Assembly: GCA_020638135.1 (NCBI GenBank)
Contig: JACKJE010000018.1
Coordinates: 1 to 61,671 of the forward strand
Reading direction: 5' to 3'
Length of the DNA stretch: 61,671 nucleotides
From: Methylobacteriaceae bacterium
GTDB lineage: Bacteria > Pseudomonadota > Alphaproteobacteria > Rhizobiales > Beijerinckiaceae
This document shows, piece by piece, positions 46,161 through 54,358 of the stretch. The stretch's first letter is position 1, and the number at the start of each line of letters is the position of its first letter. A program made the translations under genes and the position numbers. The notes below the pieces were generated by a model. It saw only the letters and a list, made by a program, of their open reading frames with translations. It did not search any database and was not told the origin of the DNA.

Positions 46161-47450
46161 ATGAAGAACAATCCCGTGATCATCGCCGGCGGCGGCATCG
46201 GGGGGCTGGCGACCGCGCTGACCCTGCAGCAGATCGGCGTGCCCTGCGTCGTCTATGAAGCCGTGCGGGAAATGCGGCCGCTCGGCGTCGGCATCAATCT
46301 TCAGCCCAACGCCGTGCGTGAGCTCTACGACCTCGGGATCGGCCCTGCGGAGATGGACCGCGTCGGCCTGCCGGCGAGGGAATGGGCGCTGGTCGGGCTC
46401 AACGGCCACGACATCTATTCGGAGACGCGCGGGCGCGAGGCCGGCTACAATTGGCCGCAATACGCAGTGCATCGCGGTCACTTCCACATGCTGCTGCACG
46501 AGACGTTCGTCGCCCGCGCCGGCCGCGACGCGGTAAAACTCGGCGCGCGCGTGACAGGCTACGAGGAGACGCCTGACGGCGTGACCGCAAGGATCGAGCA
46601 TGCCGATGGCTCGGCGAGCGAGGCGAAAGGCGCGCTGCTGATCGGCGCCGACGGCATCCACTCTGCGATCCGCGCGCAGATGCATCCGAACCAGCCGCCG
46701 ATCCACTGGGGCGGCGCCTTGATGTGGCGCGGCGTGACCATGGCGAAACCGATCCGCACCGGCTCGTCCTTCATCGGCCTCGGCACGCATCGCCATCGCA
46801 TGGTCATCTATCCGATCTCGCATCCCGATCCGCGGACGGGACTGGCCATGATCAACTGGATCGCCGAGATCACGCTCGATCCGAGCGCGGGCTGGCAGCA
46901 GACCGGCTGGTTCCGGCAGGCCGAGATCAAGGATTTCATCCACCATTTCGACGGCTGGACCTACGACTGGCTCGATGTGCCGGCGCTGCTCAACGGCGCC
47001 GAAGTCGCCTACGAAAATCCGATGATCGACCGCGACCCCGTCTCCACCTGGCGTGACGGGTCCGCCGCGCTGATGGGCGACGCCGCGCACGCCATGTATC
47101 CGACCGGCTCCAACGGCGCGAGCCAGGCGATCGTCGACGCGCGCACGCTCGGCGCCTGCATGGTCGCGCACGGCGTCACGCTGGCCGCGCTCGCGGCTTA
47201 CGACGAAAAACTGTGCGGCCCGATTTCGCAGGTCATCCTGCGCAATCGCGGCGCGGGCCCCTTCGGCCTGCTCAACATGGTGGACGAGCGCTGCGGCGGC
47301 GTCTTCGACAATATCGACGACGTGATTTCGGCCAGGGAGCGCGCGGATTTCATGGCCGGCTACAAGGCCGCCGCCGGCTTCGCCATCGAGACGCTGAACA
47401 AGGCGCCGCGCACGATCCCCGAAGGTGCGAAGGCCGCGCGGCCGGCCTGA
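46161..47450 (+). CDS. Flavin-dependent monooxygenase, PhzS-like (copy 1)
   Basis: A 429-residue class A FAD monooxygenase. FAD motifs: IIAGGGIGGLATAL at residues 7-20, LLIGADGIHSAIRAQ near 160, and LMGDAAHAMYPTGSNGASQA near 307. PLGVGINLQPNAVREL near 45 and the WRGVT segment are shared with PhzS-like flavin-dependent oxidoreductases. The start ATG 46161 has a strong GGGGAGG site. It is immediately followed, after 20 bases, by a paralogue of similar length, and 114 bases separate it from divergent ridA. It would use NAD(P)H and O2 to hydroxylate an aromatic or similar ring; the substrate is unknown. Confidence 0.88.
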   Translation: MKNNPVIIAGGGIGGLATALTLQQIGVPCVVYEAVREMRPLGVGINLQPNAVRELYDLGIGPAEMDRVGLPAREWALVGLNGHDIYSETRGREAGYNWPQYAVHRGHFHMLLHETFVARAGRDAVKLGARVTGYEETPDGVTARIEHADGSASEAKGALLIGADGIHSAIRAQMHPNQPPIHWGGALMWRGVTMAKPIRTGSSFIGLGTHRHRMVIYPISHPDPRTGLAMINWIAEITLDPSAGWQQTGWFRQAEIKDFIHHFDGWTYDWLDVPALLNGAEVAYENPMIDRDPVSTWRDGSAALMGDAAHAMYPTGSNGASQAIVDARTLGACMVAHGVTLAALAAYDEKLCGPISQVILRNRGAGPFGLLNMVDERCGGVFDNIDDVISARERADFMAGYKAAAGFAIETLNKAPRTIPEGAKAARPA

Positions 47451-47470
47451 AATCAGGCGGGAGGAAGACC

Positions 47471-48742
47471 ATGACCATACTCATCGCCGGCGGCGGCATC
47501 GCGGGGCTCGCCGTTGCGCTCACCTGCCATCAGATCGGCTTGAAAGTCCGCGTCTTCGAGAGCGTGCGCGAGATAAGACCGCTCGGCGTCGGCATCAATC
47601 TCCAGCCGAGCGCGGTGCGCGAATTATATGCTCTCGGCTTCGAGCAGGGGCTCGAAGAGATCGGCGTGCGCACGCGCGACTATGGCATGTATTCCAAGAA
47701 GGGACTGGAAATCTGGACCGAGCCGCGCGGCCTGTGGGCGGGCTATCGCTGGCCGCAATATTCGGTGCATCGCGGCCTCCTGCACATGATGCTTTTTCGC
47801 GCGTTCGTGGAACGGGCGGGACCTGAATGTGTCGAGACCGGCTGGACCGCGACAGGCTTCGACAATGACGGCGACGAGGCCATCCTGCATCTCGTCTCCG
47901 CCGATGGCGCGAAGCGGACCGAGCGCGGCGCGATCGTCATCGGCGCCGACGGCATCCATTCCGCGATCCGCGCGCAGATCGCGCCGAACGAAGGCCCGCC
48001 GATCTGGGCGGGCGCCGTGCTGTGGCGTGGAACGACCCGCGCGAAACCGTTCAGGACCGGCGCATCCATGGTTATGGTCGGCCATTCGCGCTGCCGCTTC
48101 GTCTCCTATCCCATTTCCAAGATCGATCCGGATACGGGACTCGCCACCATCAACTGGATCGCGAACCTCGCCTTTCCGCCGGACGCGCACTGGAACAAGG
48201 AAGACTGGAACCGCCGCGCCAATCTCGCAGATTTCCTGCCTCGCTATACGGACTGGACGTTTGACTGGCTGAACGTTCCCGAACTCGTGCAGGGCGCAAC
48301 CGAAGTCTTCGAATATCCGATGGTCGACAGAAACCCGCTCGAGCGCTGGACTTTTGGCCGCGTGACGCTGACGGGCGACGCCGCGCATGCCGCCTATCCC
48401 GTGGGATCGAACGGCGCCGGCCAGGCGATCGTCGATGCGCGCAAGCTCGGCCGCGCTTTTGTCGATCATGGCGCCACGCCGCAAGCGCTCGAAGCCTATG
48501 AATCGGAAATGCGGCCGGCGACGACCAAGGTCGTGCTCACCAATCGCACCGCCGGGCCAGACGCGATCCTCGACGTGATCGAGGAACGCTGCGGCGGCGA
48601 ATTCGGAAAAATCGAGGACGTGATCTCGCGCGAGGAGCTTGCCGAACACGCGAACACCTACAAGAAGATCGCGGGCTTCGCGGTCGACACGCTCAACGCC
48701 GCGCCGGAGATTATTCCGGAAGGGGCGAGGGCGTGGAGTTGA
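47471..48742 (+). CDS. Flavin-dependent monooxygenase, PhzS-like (copy 2)
   Basis: A 423-residue paralogue of the preceding enzyme. The order and spacing of motifs are the same (ILIAGGGIAGLAVALTC, PLGVGINLQPSAVREL, IVIGADGIHSAIRAQ, LTGDAAHAAYPVGSNGAGQA), with divergence elsewhere, so this is an old tandem duplication. GGAGGAAGACC precedes ATG 47471. Both copies lack membrane segments and are cytoplasmic. The pair may form a two-step or broadened-specificity oxygenase module. A palindromic repeat follows the gene. Confidence 0.88.
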   Translation: MTILIAGGGIAGLAVALTCHQIGLKVRVFESVREIRPLGVGINLQPSAVRELYALGFEQGLEEIGVRTRDYGMYSKKGLEIWTEPRGLWAGYRWPQYSVHRGLLHMMLFRAFVERAGPECVETGWTATGFDNDGDEAILHLVSADGAKRTERGAIVIGADGIHSAIRAQIAPNEGPPIWAGAVLWRGTTRAKPFRTGASMVMVGHSRCRFVSYPISKIDPDTGLATINWIANLAFPPDAHWNKEDWNRRANLADFLPRYTDWTFDWLNVPELVQGATEVFEYPMVDRNPLERWTFGRVTLTGDAAHAAYPVGSNGAGQAIVDARKLGRAFVDHGATPQALEAYESEMRPATTKVVLTNRTAGPDAILDVIEERCGGEFGKIEDVISREELAEHANTYKKIAGFAVDTLNAAPEIIPEGARAWS

Positions 48743-48771
48743 GGGAGCGCTTCCTGCCCGCGCGCTGTCCG

Positions 48772-48887
48772 CCGTCATTGCGAGCGGAGCGAAGCAATCC
48801 AGAGCCGAGTTGCGACACCTGGATATCTTCGTCGCAAAATCCGAAGTCGGATGTATCCGACTTCGCAAAACGCTCCTCGCAATGACG
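48772..48887. repeat. Intergenic palindromic repeat, GTCATTGCGAG type
   Basis: The ends CCGTCATTGCGAGCG and CTCGCAATGACGG are inverted copies, and inside lies a hairpin GAAGTCGGAT-GT-ATCCGACTTC (48843-48864). The outer motif is a widespread dispersed element of Rhizobiales genomes. It sits between the convergent monooxygenase and DUF4105 genes and could terminate both. Confidence 0.7.
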
Positions 48888-48895
48888 GCATTCGC

Positions 48896-49888
48896 CTACG
48901 ACCCCGGAACGCCAACCCGAATCCGCTGCGAAAAGTCCGGCGCGTCGTTCGCCGCCTTGGCGCGCTCGGCGATATGCGCGAGACGCTTCAGCTCGTCGAG
49001 CGGCGCCTTCTTCGACAGCGCGTCGTTCTCGTGCAGATAGTCCGGCAGATAGCCGTTGATGACCAGCCGCCAGTCGAGCGGCACGGGCTTGCCGATCGCC
49101 TTCACCAGTCCCGCGACCGTCGTCGTGCAATTGGTCGTGAGAGAATTGTAGAAGCGCGGCTCCTTCGCCAGCGCATTGGCGTCCTGCACGTAGATCATCA
49201 GCAGCGCGCGCATCGTTTCCGGATACACGTCGAGGCGATACATCTGCACGTCCTCGCCCCGTACGTTCGAACGCACGCGCACGACGTCGCGCTCGGTCGC
49301 CGCGACGATGGCGAGCGGATCGGTCTTGAAGAGATCGGCGAGCGGCGAGAATTCGCCGCCCTTCAGCCGCTTCACCTCGATCGACCATGCGATCTGCTCA
49401 CCGTCTTCGAAACCGAAACTCGTGATCACATGCGCCATGCGCGGCCCGTCCCAATAGGACAGGAACAGGTCGAGCGTGCGCAACTTGGTCAGATCGTAGG
49501 TCTTGCTCGTCCAGCGCTCGGTGAAATCCGCATCGCTGCGCCAGTCGAAATCTCTGATGTCGGTCAATGTCAGCAGATCGCCGTCGAGTTTGCCCGTCGT
49601 CTGGCGCGCGACGTCTGGCGCGAAATTCGCGGACCCTGGCGGCGCGATCGTGCTCCACCAGGCAAGCAGGCCGAGAAAAACCACGCCAAGACCTGCGAGC
49701 GGCCGCCAGCGCTTGCGAACCAGAAGGAAAAAGGCGGCGCCGAGCGCCAGCAACGCGAAACAGGCGGCAAGCGCAAGGCGCAGCCATTCCGGCGCCGGCG
49801 CACGAAACCACAACGCCAACGACGACCAGGCGCCGACCGGCGCGATGACGACCACAAGAAAAAGAAGCCGGCCGGCCGCCGCGAGCAC
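48896..49888 (-). CDS. DUF4105 membrane protein (Lnb N-terminal-like)
   Basis: A 330-residue inner-membrane protein. Three helices open it (about residues 5-27, 35-56, 62-80), and the DUF4105 domain follows in the periplasm. It shows FDWRSDADFTERWTSKTYDL, DLFLSYWDGPRMAHVITSF and SLTTNCTTTVAGLVKAI, where the Cys of the NCTTTV motif is the likely active residue, as in the N-terminal domain of Lnb lipoprotein-modifying proteins. The C-terminal membrane part of Lnb is absent, so the enzymatic role is unproven. Its start is 2 bases from the hisN stop, indicating a shared transcript. Confidence 0.86.
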   Translation of the reverse strand: MLAAAGRLLFLVVVIAPVGAWSSLALWFRAPAPEWLRLALAACFALLALGAAFFLLVRKRWRPLAGLGVVFLGLLAWWSTIAPPGSANFAPDVARQTTGKLDGDLLTLTDIRDFDWRSDADFTERWTSKTYDLTKLRTLDLFLSYWDGPRMAHVITSFGFEDGEQIAWSIEVKRLKGGEFSPLADLFKTDPLAIVAATERDVVRVRSNVRGEDVQMYRLDVYPETMRALLMIYVQDANALAKEPRFYNSLTTNCTTTVAGLVKAIGKPVPLDWRLVINGYLPDYLHENDALSKKAPLDELKRLAHIAERAKAANDAPDFSQRIRVGVPGS

Positions 49889-49890
49889 GC

Positions 49891-50691
49891 TCAGCCCCGC
49901 AGCAGCTTCATCGCCGCCCTATGCGCGCGCGGATCGCCGGCCGCGATGATCGAGCCGCCTTGCGCCGCGTCGCCGCCGTCCCAATTCGTCACCACGCCGC
50001 CCGCGCCCTCGATGATCGGGATCAGCGCGACGATGTCATAGGCGTTGAGTCCGTCCTCGATCACCAGATCGACATGACCGGCGGCGAGCGCGCAATAGGC
50101 GTAGCAATCGCCGCCATAACGCGGCAGGCGGGCGGCGTTCTCGACGCGCATGTAGGCCTCGCGCTTTTCCGGCGCGAACAGACGCGGCGAGGTCGTCATG
50201 ACCGTCGCTTCGGAAATATCCGCACAGGGCCGCGTGCGCAGCTTGCGCCGCTCCTGGCCCTGCCCGCGATGCGCCGGCCCCGTCCAGAACGCCGCCTGCC
50301 CGTCCCCGAAAAACCGTTCCCGCGTGAAAGGCTGGCTCATCATGCCGTAGCAGGCCCGGCCATTATGCTTGAGGCCGATCAGCGTGCCCCACATTGGCAG
50401 GCCGGAGATGAAGCTCTTGGTGCCGTCGATCGGATCGAGCACCCAGACATAGGGCGCATCCGCCCGCGCTGTCCCGAACTCCTCGCCGATGATTCCATGA
50501 CCGGGAAACTGCGCCTCGATCAGCCGGCGCATGGCGACTTCGGCGGCATGGTCGGCTTCCGTCACCGGATCGAAGGCGCCGGCGCCCGCCTTGTTCTGCG
50601 CGCCGAGCGCGGAGCGGAAGAAAGGCATTGTCGCCTCGGCGGCCGCGTCGGCGAGCCGCGCCACGAAAGCCTCGAAATCGACCGCGTTCAT
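49891..50691 (-). CDS. hisN: Histidinol-phosphatase, inositol-monophosphatase family
   Basis: A 266-residue IMPase-family phosphatase. Metal-site motifs: GEEFG near residue 70, WVLDPIDGTKSFI near 84 and YDIVALIPIIEGAGG near 220 (the second metal motif). These fit the HisN histidinol-phosphatase branch used by Actinobacteria and Alphaproteobacteria in histidine synthesis, although the whole family is promiscuous. ATG 50691 was chosen because MNAVDFEAFVARLAD starts the aligned domain; the upstream in-frame part overlaps the divergent permease gene region. DUF4105 follows after 2 bases. Confidence 0.84.
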   Translation of the reverse strand: MNAVDFEAFVARLADAAAEATMPFFRSALGAQNKAGAGAFDPVTEADHAAEVAMRRLIEAQFPGHGIIGEEFGTARADAPYVWVLDPIDGTKSFISGLPMWGTLIGLKHNGRACYGMMSQPFTRERFFGDGQAAFWTGPAHRGQGQERRKLRTRPCADISEATVMTTSPRLFAPEKREAYMRVENAARLPRYGGDCYAYCALAAGHVDLVIEDGLNAYDIVALIPIIEGAGGVVTNWDGGDAAQGGSIIAAGDPRAHRAAMKLLRG

Positions 50692-50795
50692 GCTCGTCCT
50701 CGTCTCTGGCGCCCGTTCGCGCCGCCGTGATACCACCAATCGCGGCGTCGCCCCCGCTCGGGCGCAACAAAGCGCCGGCCGGGACGAAAACGCCA

Positions 50796-52076
50796 ATGAC
50801 TTCCACTTCGGGCGAAGCCGCGCCCCTGAAGCGCGACCGCGCCGCCTCCGGCGCGCTGATCGTCGCCGCGCTGGTCGGCATTTACATGCTCAGCCAGTTT
50901 TTCCGCAATGCGCTCGGCGTCATCGGCCCCGATCTCGCCAAAGCCTTCGACCTCGACGCCGCCCGGCTCGGTTTCCTGTCCTCGATCTTCTTCCTCTCTT
51001 TCGCCCTCGCCCAGATTCCGCTCGGCATGGCGATCGACCGCTGGGGCCCGCGCCCGGCCATGCTGGCGACCGCCGCGCTGATGATCGGTTCGACCATCCT
51101 GTTCGCGCTCGCCCGCAATTATCTGGAGCTGGCGCTCGCCCGCATGCTGATGGGCTTCGGCTGCTGCTCCTTTCTGATGGCGCCGCTCGCCCTCTACGCG
51201 GAGCGCTTTCCGCCGGAAAAATTCTCGACCATCACCGGAATCCACATCGGCGGCGGCTCCTTCGGCATGCTGGCGGCGACCGCGCCGCTCGCCTGGCTGG
51301 CGGGCTCGGTCGGCTGGCGCAATTCCTTCCTGACCGCGGCCGTCGTCGCCACGATCATGGCGACCTGCGTCCTTTTGTTTGCCCACGAGACGCCCGAAAC
51401 GCTCGCCCGGCGCCGCGCGCGCTCGGAGACGTTGGCGCAGGCCGCGGCCGGCGTCGTCGCCGCCACGCGCATTTCGGGCTTCTGGCGCATGTTCTTCATC
51501 CAGGCCGCGACCTATTCGGCCTTCGCCTCGATCATCGGCCTGTGGATCGGCCCGTGGCTCGCGCAGGTCTACGGCCTGCCGCTCGAATCGCGCGGCCGCA
51601 TGACCCTGATCCTGGCGGTGGCGCAGATCGCCGGCCTGTTCTTCTGGGGCGCCTCCGATCGCTGGCTGGCGAGCTACCGCCGCCCGGCGCTGATCGGCGT
51701 CCTGCTGGCGCTGGCGACCCTGGCGGCCGGCGCGCTCGTCTCGCTGCCGGCCGCCGCGCTGCCCGTGTTCATGGCGGCCTTTGGCTTCTTTTTTGGCGTC
51801 ACCCCGGTCCTGACCGCGCAGGGCAAGGCGCTCTTCCCGCGCGAACTGACCGGCCGCGGCATGACGCTCATCAATACCGGCGTCATCGGCGGGGCCTTCG
51901 CCCAGCAGGCCTTCACCGGCTTCGTGATCGAGGCCTTCGGCTCGAAAATTGTGGAGGGCGTGCGCATCTATCCGCCCGAAGCCTTCCGGCTGGTCTACGG
52001 CCTGCTGGCGCTGCAGCTGGCCATCGCCTGCTTTTTCTACTTGCGCGCGCCTGACCTGCATCCCGAGCGCGACTGA
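50796..52076 (+). CDS. MFS transporter
   Basis: A 426-residue permease with about 12 helices. The loop motif GMAIDRWGPRPAML after helix 2 is a good MFS signature, and RMLMGFGCCSFLMAPLALYAERFP marks helix 4. A conserved FFFGVTPVLTAQGKALFPREL segment follows helix 10. The start ATG 50796 lies 105 bases from divergent hisN. A terminator lies downstream at 52192-52225. The substrate is unknown. Confidence 0.86.
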   Translation: MTSTSGEAAPLKRDRAASGALIVAALVGIYMLSQFFRNALGVIGPDLAKAFDLDAARLGFLSSIFFLSFALAQIPLGMAIDRWGPRPAMLATAALMIGSTILFALARNYLELALARMLMGFGCCSFLMAPLALYAERFPPEKFSTITGIHIGGGSFGMLAATAPLAWLAGSVGWRNSFLTAAVVATIMATCVLLFAHETPETLARRRARSETLAQAAAGVVAATRISGFWRMFFIQAATYSAFASIIGLWIGPWLAQVYGLPLESRGRMTLILAVAQIAGLFFWGASDRWLASYRRPALIGVLLALATLAAGALVSLPAAALPVFMAAFGFFFGVTPVLTAQGKALFPRELTGRGMTLINTGVIGGAFAQQAFTGFVIEAFGSKIVEGVRIYPPEAFRLVYGLLALQLAIACFFYLRAPDLHPERD

Positions 52077-52191
52077 GCCCGGCGCGTGCGGCGCCCTGCC
52101 GCAGGAGATTCACATTCAGATATCTTGATATTGCATCAGCAAACTGGCATAGTCCGGACATGCCCTCTTTGGGCGTTTCCTCCCAAGACTT

Positions 52192-52225
52192 GGCCGCTGG
52201 CTCACGCTGGCGGCCTCTTTATTTT
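52192..52225 (+). terminator. Rho-independent terminator after MFS gene
   Basis: A GGCCGC / GCGGCC stem with a 12-base loop is followed by TCTTTATTTT, about 115 bases after the permease stop. The stem is short, so the call is moderate. Confidence 0.55.
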
Positions 52226-52258
52226 CGGGGGTCGCCCATCTTCGGCGGATCGAAGAGC

Positions 52259-53191
52259 CTATTCCGCCGCCGCCCGCCAGCAGGCGAGGCCGCCCGCGCA
52301 ATCGGCGAGCGCCTGGGCCATTGCGGTCAGGTCCTCGGCAAGCTGGGCGAAGCGGGGCGATTTGTGGAAGGTCGTCTCGTTCATGTAGACGGCGCGATTG
52401 ATCTCGATCTGCAGCGCGTGCACATGCGAGGCCGGATGGCCGTAATGCTCGGTGATGAAGCCGCCGGCATAGGGCTTGTTGCGCAGAACCCGATAGCCGC
52501 GCGCCCTGAGCGCTGATTCCGCCGCCACGGTCAGTTCCGGGTCGCAGCTGGTGCCGAAACGGTCGCCGAGCACGATATCCGCCTTGCCGCCCGACGATCC
52601 CGAGACGCCCGCGACATGCGAGGGCATGGAATGGCAGTCGAGCAGGACCGCGACCCCGAAGTCCTTGAGCGTCCGCTGCGTCAGGCGACGCAGCGCCGCA
52701 TGATAGGGCCGGTAGCCCGCCTCGATCCGGTGCAGCGCCTCGGCCACCGGCATGCGGCGCGCGTAGATTTCCTGGGATTCCGCGACGAGGCGGGCGATCG
52801 TGCCGAGCCCGGCCGCCACCCGCAGCGAGCGCGTGTTGACATGCGCCGGCAGCTTGCCCTCGAACATGCGCGGATCGAGCTCGAACGGCTCCCGGTTGAC
52901 GTCGAGATAGGCGCGCGGGAAGCGCGCCCGCGCCATCGGCGCGCCGAGCGCGATCGCGCCGGAAAAAAGTTCGTCGACAAAGGCGTCTTCGGAGCGGCGC
53001 AGCGTCGCCCCGTCCAGCCGCGAGGAGGCGAGGAACCGCCGCGGATAGACCGAACCCGAATGCGGCGACGACAGAACGAGCGGGCAGGCCGCGCCGACCG
53101 GCTCGACGATCTCGACGGGCGTGGCGAGTTCCGGCTCGAGTGCGGCCGTTTCGCCCGTTTCCCCGGAAATGATGGTCCGACCGCCCGCCAC
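52259..53191 (-). CDS. N-formylglutamate amidohydrolase family protein (second copy)
   Basis: A 310-residue FGase-family enzyme, longer than and divergent from the copy at 4667. It shows LVLSSPHSGSVYPRRFL near residue 40 with a metal-binding His, the DVNREPFELDPRMF and HVNTRSLRV segments, VLLDCHSMPSH, and QIEINRAVYMNE near the C-terminus. These match the hutG2-like FGase group. The initiating codon is GTG 53191, as no ATG is available in frame before the domain. It is divergent from cpdR. Histidine-degradation genes are not adjacent. Confidence 0.82.
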   Translation of the reverse strand: MAGGRTIISGETGETAALEPELATPVEIVEPVGAACPLVLSSPHSGSVYPRRFLASSRLDGATLRRSEDAFVDELFSGAIALGAPMARARFPRAYLDVNREPFELDPRMFEGKLPAHVNTRSLRVAAGLGTIARLVAESQEIYARRMPVAEALHRIEAGYRPYHAALRRLTQRTLKDFGVAVLLDCHSMPSHVAGVSGSSGGKADIVLGDRFGTSCDPELTVAAESALRARGYRVLRNKPYAGGFITEHYGHPASHVHALQIEINRAVYMNETTFHKSPRFAQLAEDLTAMAQALADCAGGLACWRAAAE

Positions 53192-53357
53192 GCGCGCTTC
53201 GCTCCTGCTTCGGCGAATATAATGTGCCAGCGCCCGCCCCGCCTGTCCACGGGCGAAGAAGTGAGCCCGGCGAGGCGTTTGGCTTGTCTTTCAGTGTGCG
53301 GTTTCACTCGTTTTTTACACAATTTGGGCTCTATGAATCGTCTGCAACGAGGTTGAG

Positions 53358-53738
53358 ATGACCGAATCGCCCGCCAATCCCTTGAAGATCCTGCTCGCCG
53401 AAGACGACAACGACATGCGCCGCTTCCTCGTGAAAGCGCTGCAGAACGCGGGCTACGACGTCATTTCCTTCGATAACGGCCTCTCCGCCTACAACCGCCT
53501 GCGCGAAGAGCCTTTCGAACTGCTGCTGACCGACATCGTCATGCCGGAGATGGACGGAATCGAGCTCGCCCGCCGGGCGACCGAGCTCGACCCCGACATC
53601 AAGGTCATGTTCATCACCGGCTTCGCCGCCGTGGCGCTGAACCCCGACAATAACGCCCCCAAGCAGGCGAAAATTCTCTCGAAACCCTTCCACCTGCGCG
53701 ACCTCGTGACCGAGGTGCAGCGGCTGCTGGCGGCCTGA
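53358..53738 (+). CDS. cpdR: Response regulator CpdR
   Basis: A 126-residue single-domain receiver with no output domain. The acidic pocket is LLAEDDNDM near residue 12, the phospho-acceptor Asp is D59 in LLLTDIVMPEMDG, and ILSKPFHLRDL carries the conserved Lys. This is CpdR, which in Caulobacter docks ClpXP substrates when unphosphorylated and is controlled by CckA-ChpT. The chain ends LLAA; a di-alanine end marks CpdR for proteolysis there. The gene is clean, and 82 bases separate its stop from tRNA-Val. Confidence 0.92.
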   Translation: MTESPANPLKILLAEDDNDMRRFLVKALQNAGYDVISFDNGLSAYNRLREEPFELLLTDIVMPEMDGIELARRATELDPDIKVMFITGFAAVALNPDNNAPKQAKILSKPFHLRDLVTEVQRLLAA

Positions 53739-53820
53739 TATCCAAATTCTTGGGAGCGGCTTGCGCGGCGTCGCGCGAGCCATTATACCCCGGCTCACTT
53801 TCGCCGGCCCGGCCGGCTGA

Positions 53821-53895
<75 letters not shown>

Positions 53896-53925
53896 TTCAT
53901 GTCCCAATTCATTCTGTCGACCGCG

Positions 53926-53946
53926 AAGCGCCTTCGGGCGCTTTTT
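53926..53946 (+). terminator. Rho-independent terminator after tRNA-Val
   Basis: The stem AGCGCC / GGCGCT with a TTCG-type loop is followed by TTTTTG, about 30 bases after the tRNA 3' end. Confidence 0.8.
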
Positions 53947-53993
53947 GTTTGTCGTCCGCTCCGGCTAGGCTGCCGCCGTCACGGGAGGAGCGC

Positions 53994-54281
53994 ATGGCCG
54001 CCTACATCATCTTCGACGTCGAAATCCGCGACATGGCCCGCTATCAGGACTTCATGACGGCGGTGAAACCCGCCCTGGAAGCCGCTGGCGCGCGCTACCT
54101 CGTGCGCGGCGGGCCGCACGAGGTCTACGAGGGCGACTGGTCGCCGCGCCGCCTCGTCGTGCTCGAATTCCCCTCGAAACAAGCTGCGGAAACCTTCTAC
54201 CACGGCCCCGTCTATCAGGGGCTCAAGGCCATTCGCAATGAGTGCTCTTCGGCAAATCTTGTCCTCGTCGAGGGCGTCTGA
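53994..54281 (+). CDS. DUF1330 domain protein
   Basis: A 95-residue dimeric alpha/beta-barrel protein of the DUF1330 family. It contains YIIFDVEIRDMARYQDFM, ARYLVRGGPHEVYEGDW, RLVVLEFPSKQAAETFYHGP and YQGLKAIR, which are family landmarks. The ribosome site GGGAGGAG precedes ATG 53994. The family has no established catalytic role. It may be co-directed with the dehydratase gene 78 bases downstream. Confidence 0.9.
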   Translation: MAAYIIFDVEIRDMARYQDFMTAVKPALEAAGARYLVRGGPHEVYEGDWSPRRLVVLEFPSKQAAETFYHGPVYQGLKAIRNECSSANLVLVEGV

Positions 54282-54358
54282 CAGCCATGCTCGCGGCGAA
54301 TTGATTCCCCTGACGCGAGGTAGCATTCTAGGCGCATCAGATTCTCGGGGAGACAGGA

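Noticed and set aside
52077..52258. A possible small gene between the MFS permease and the amidohydrolase
   Set aside because: Only short frames without a good start or composition; the interval is better explained by a terminator and spacer.
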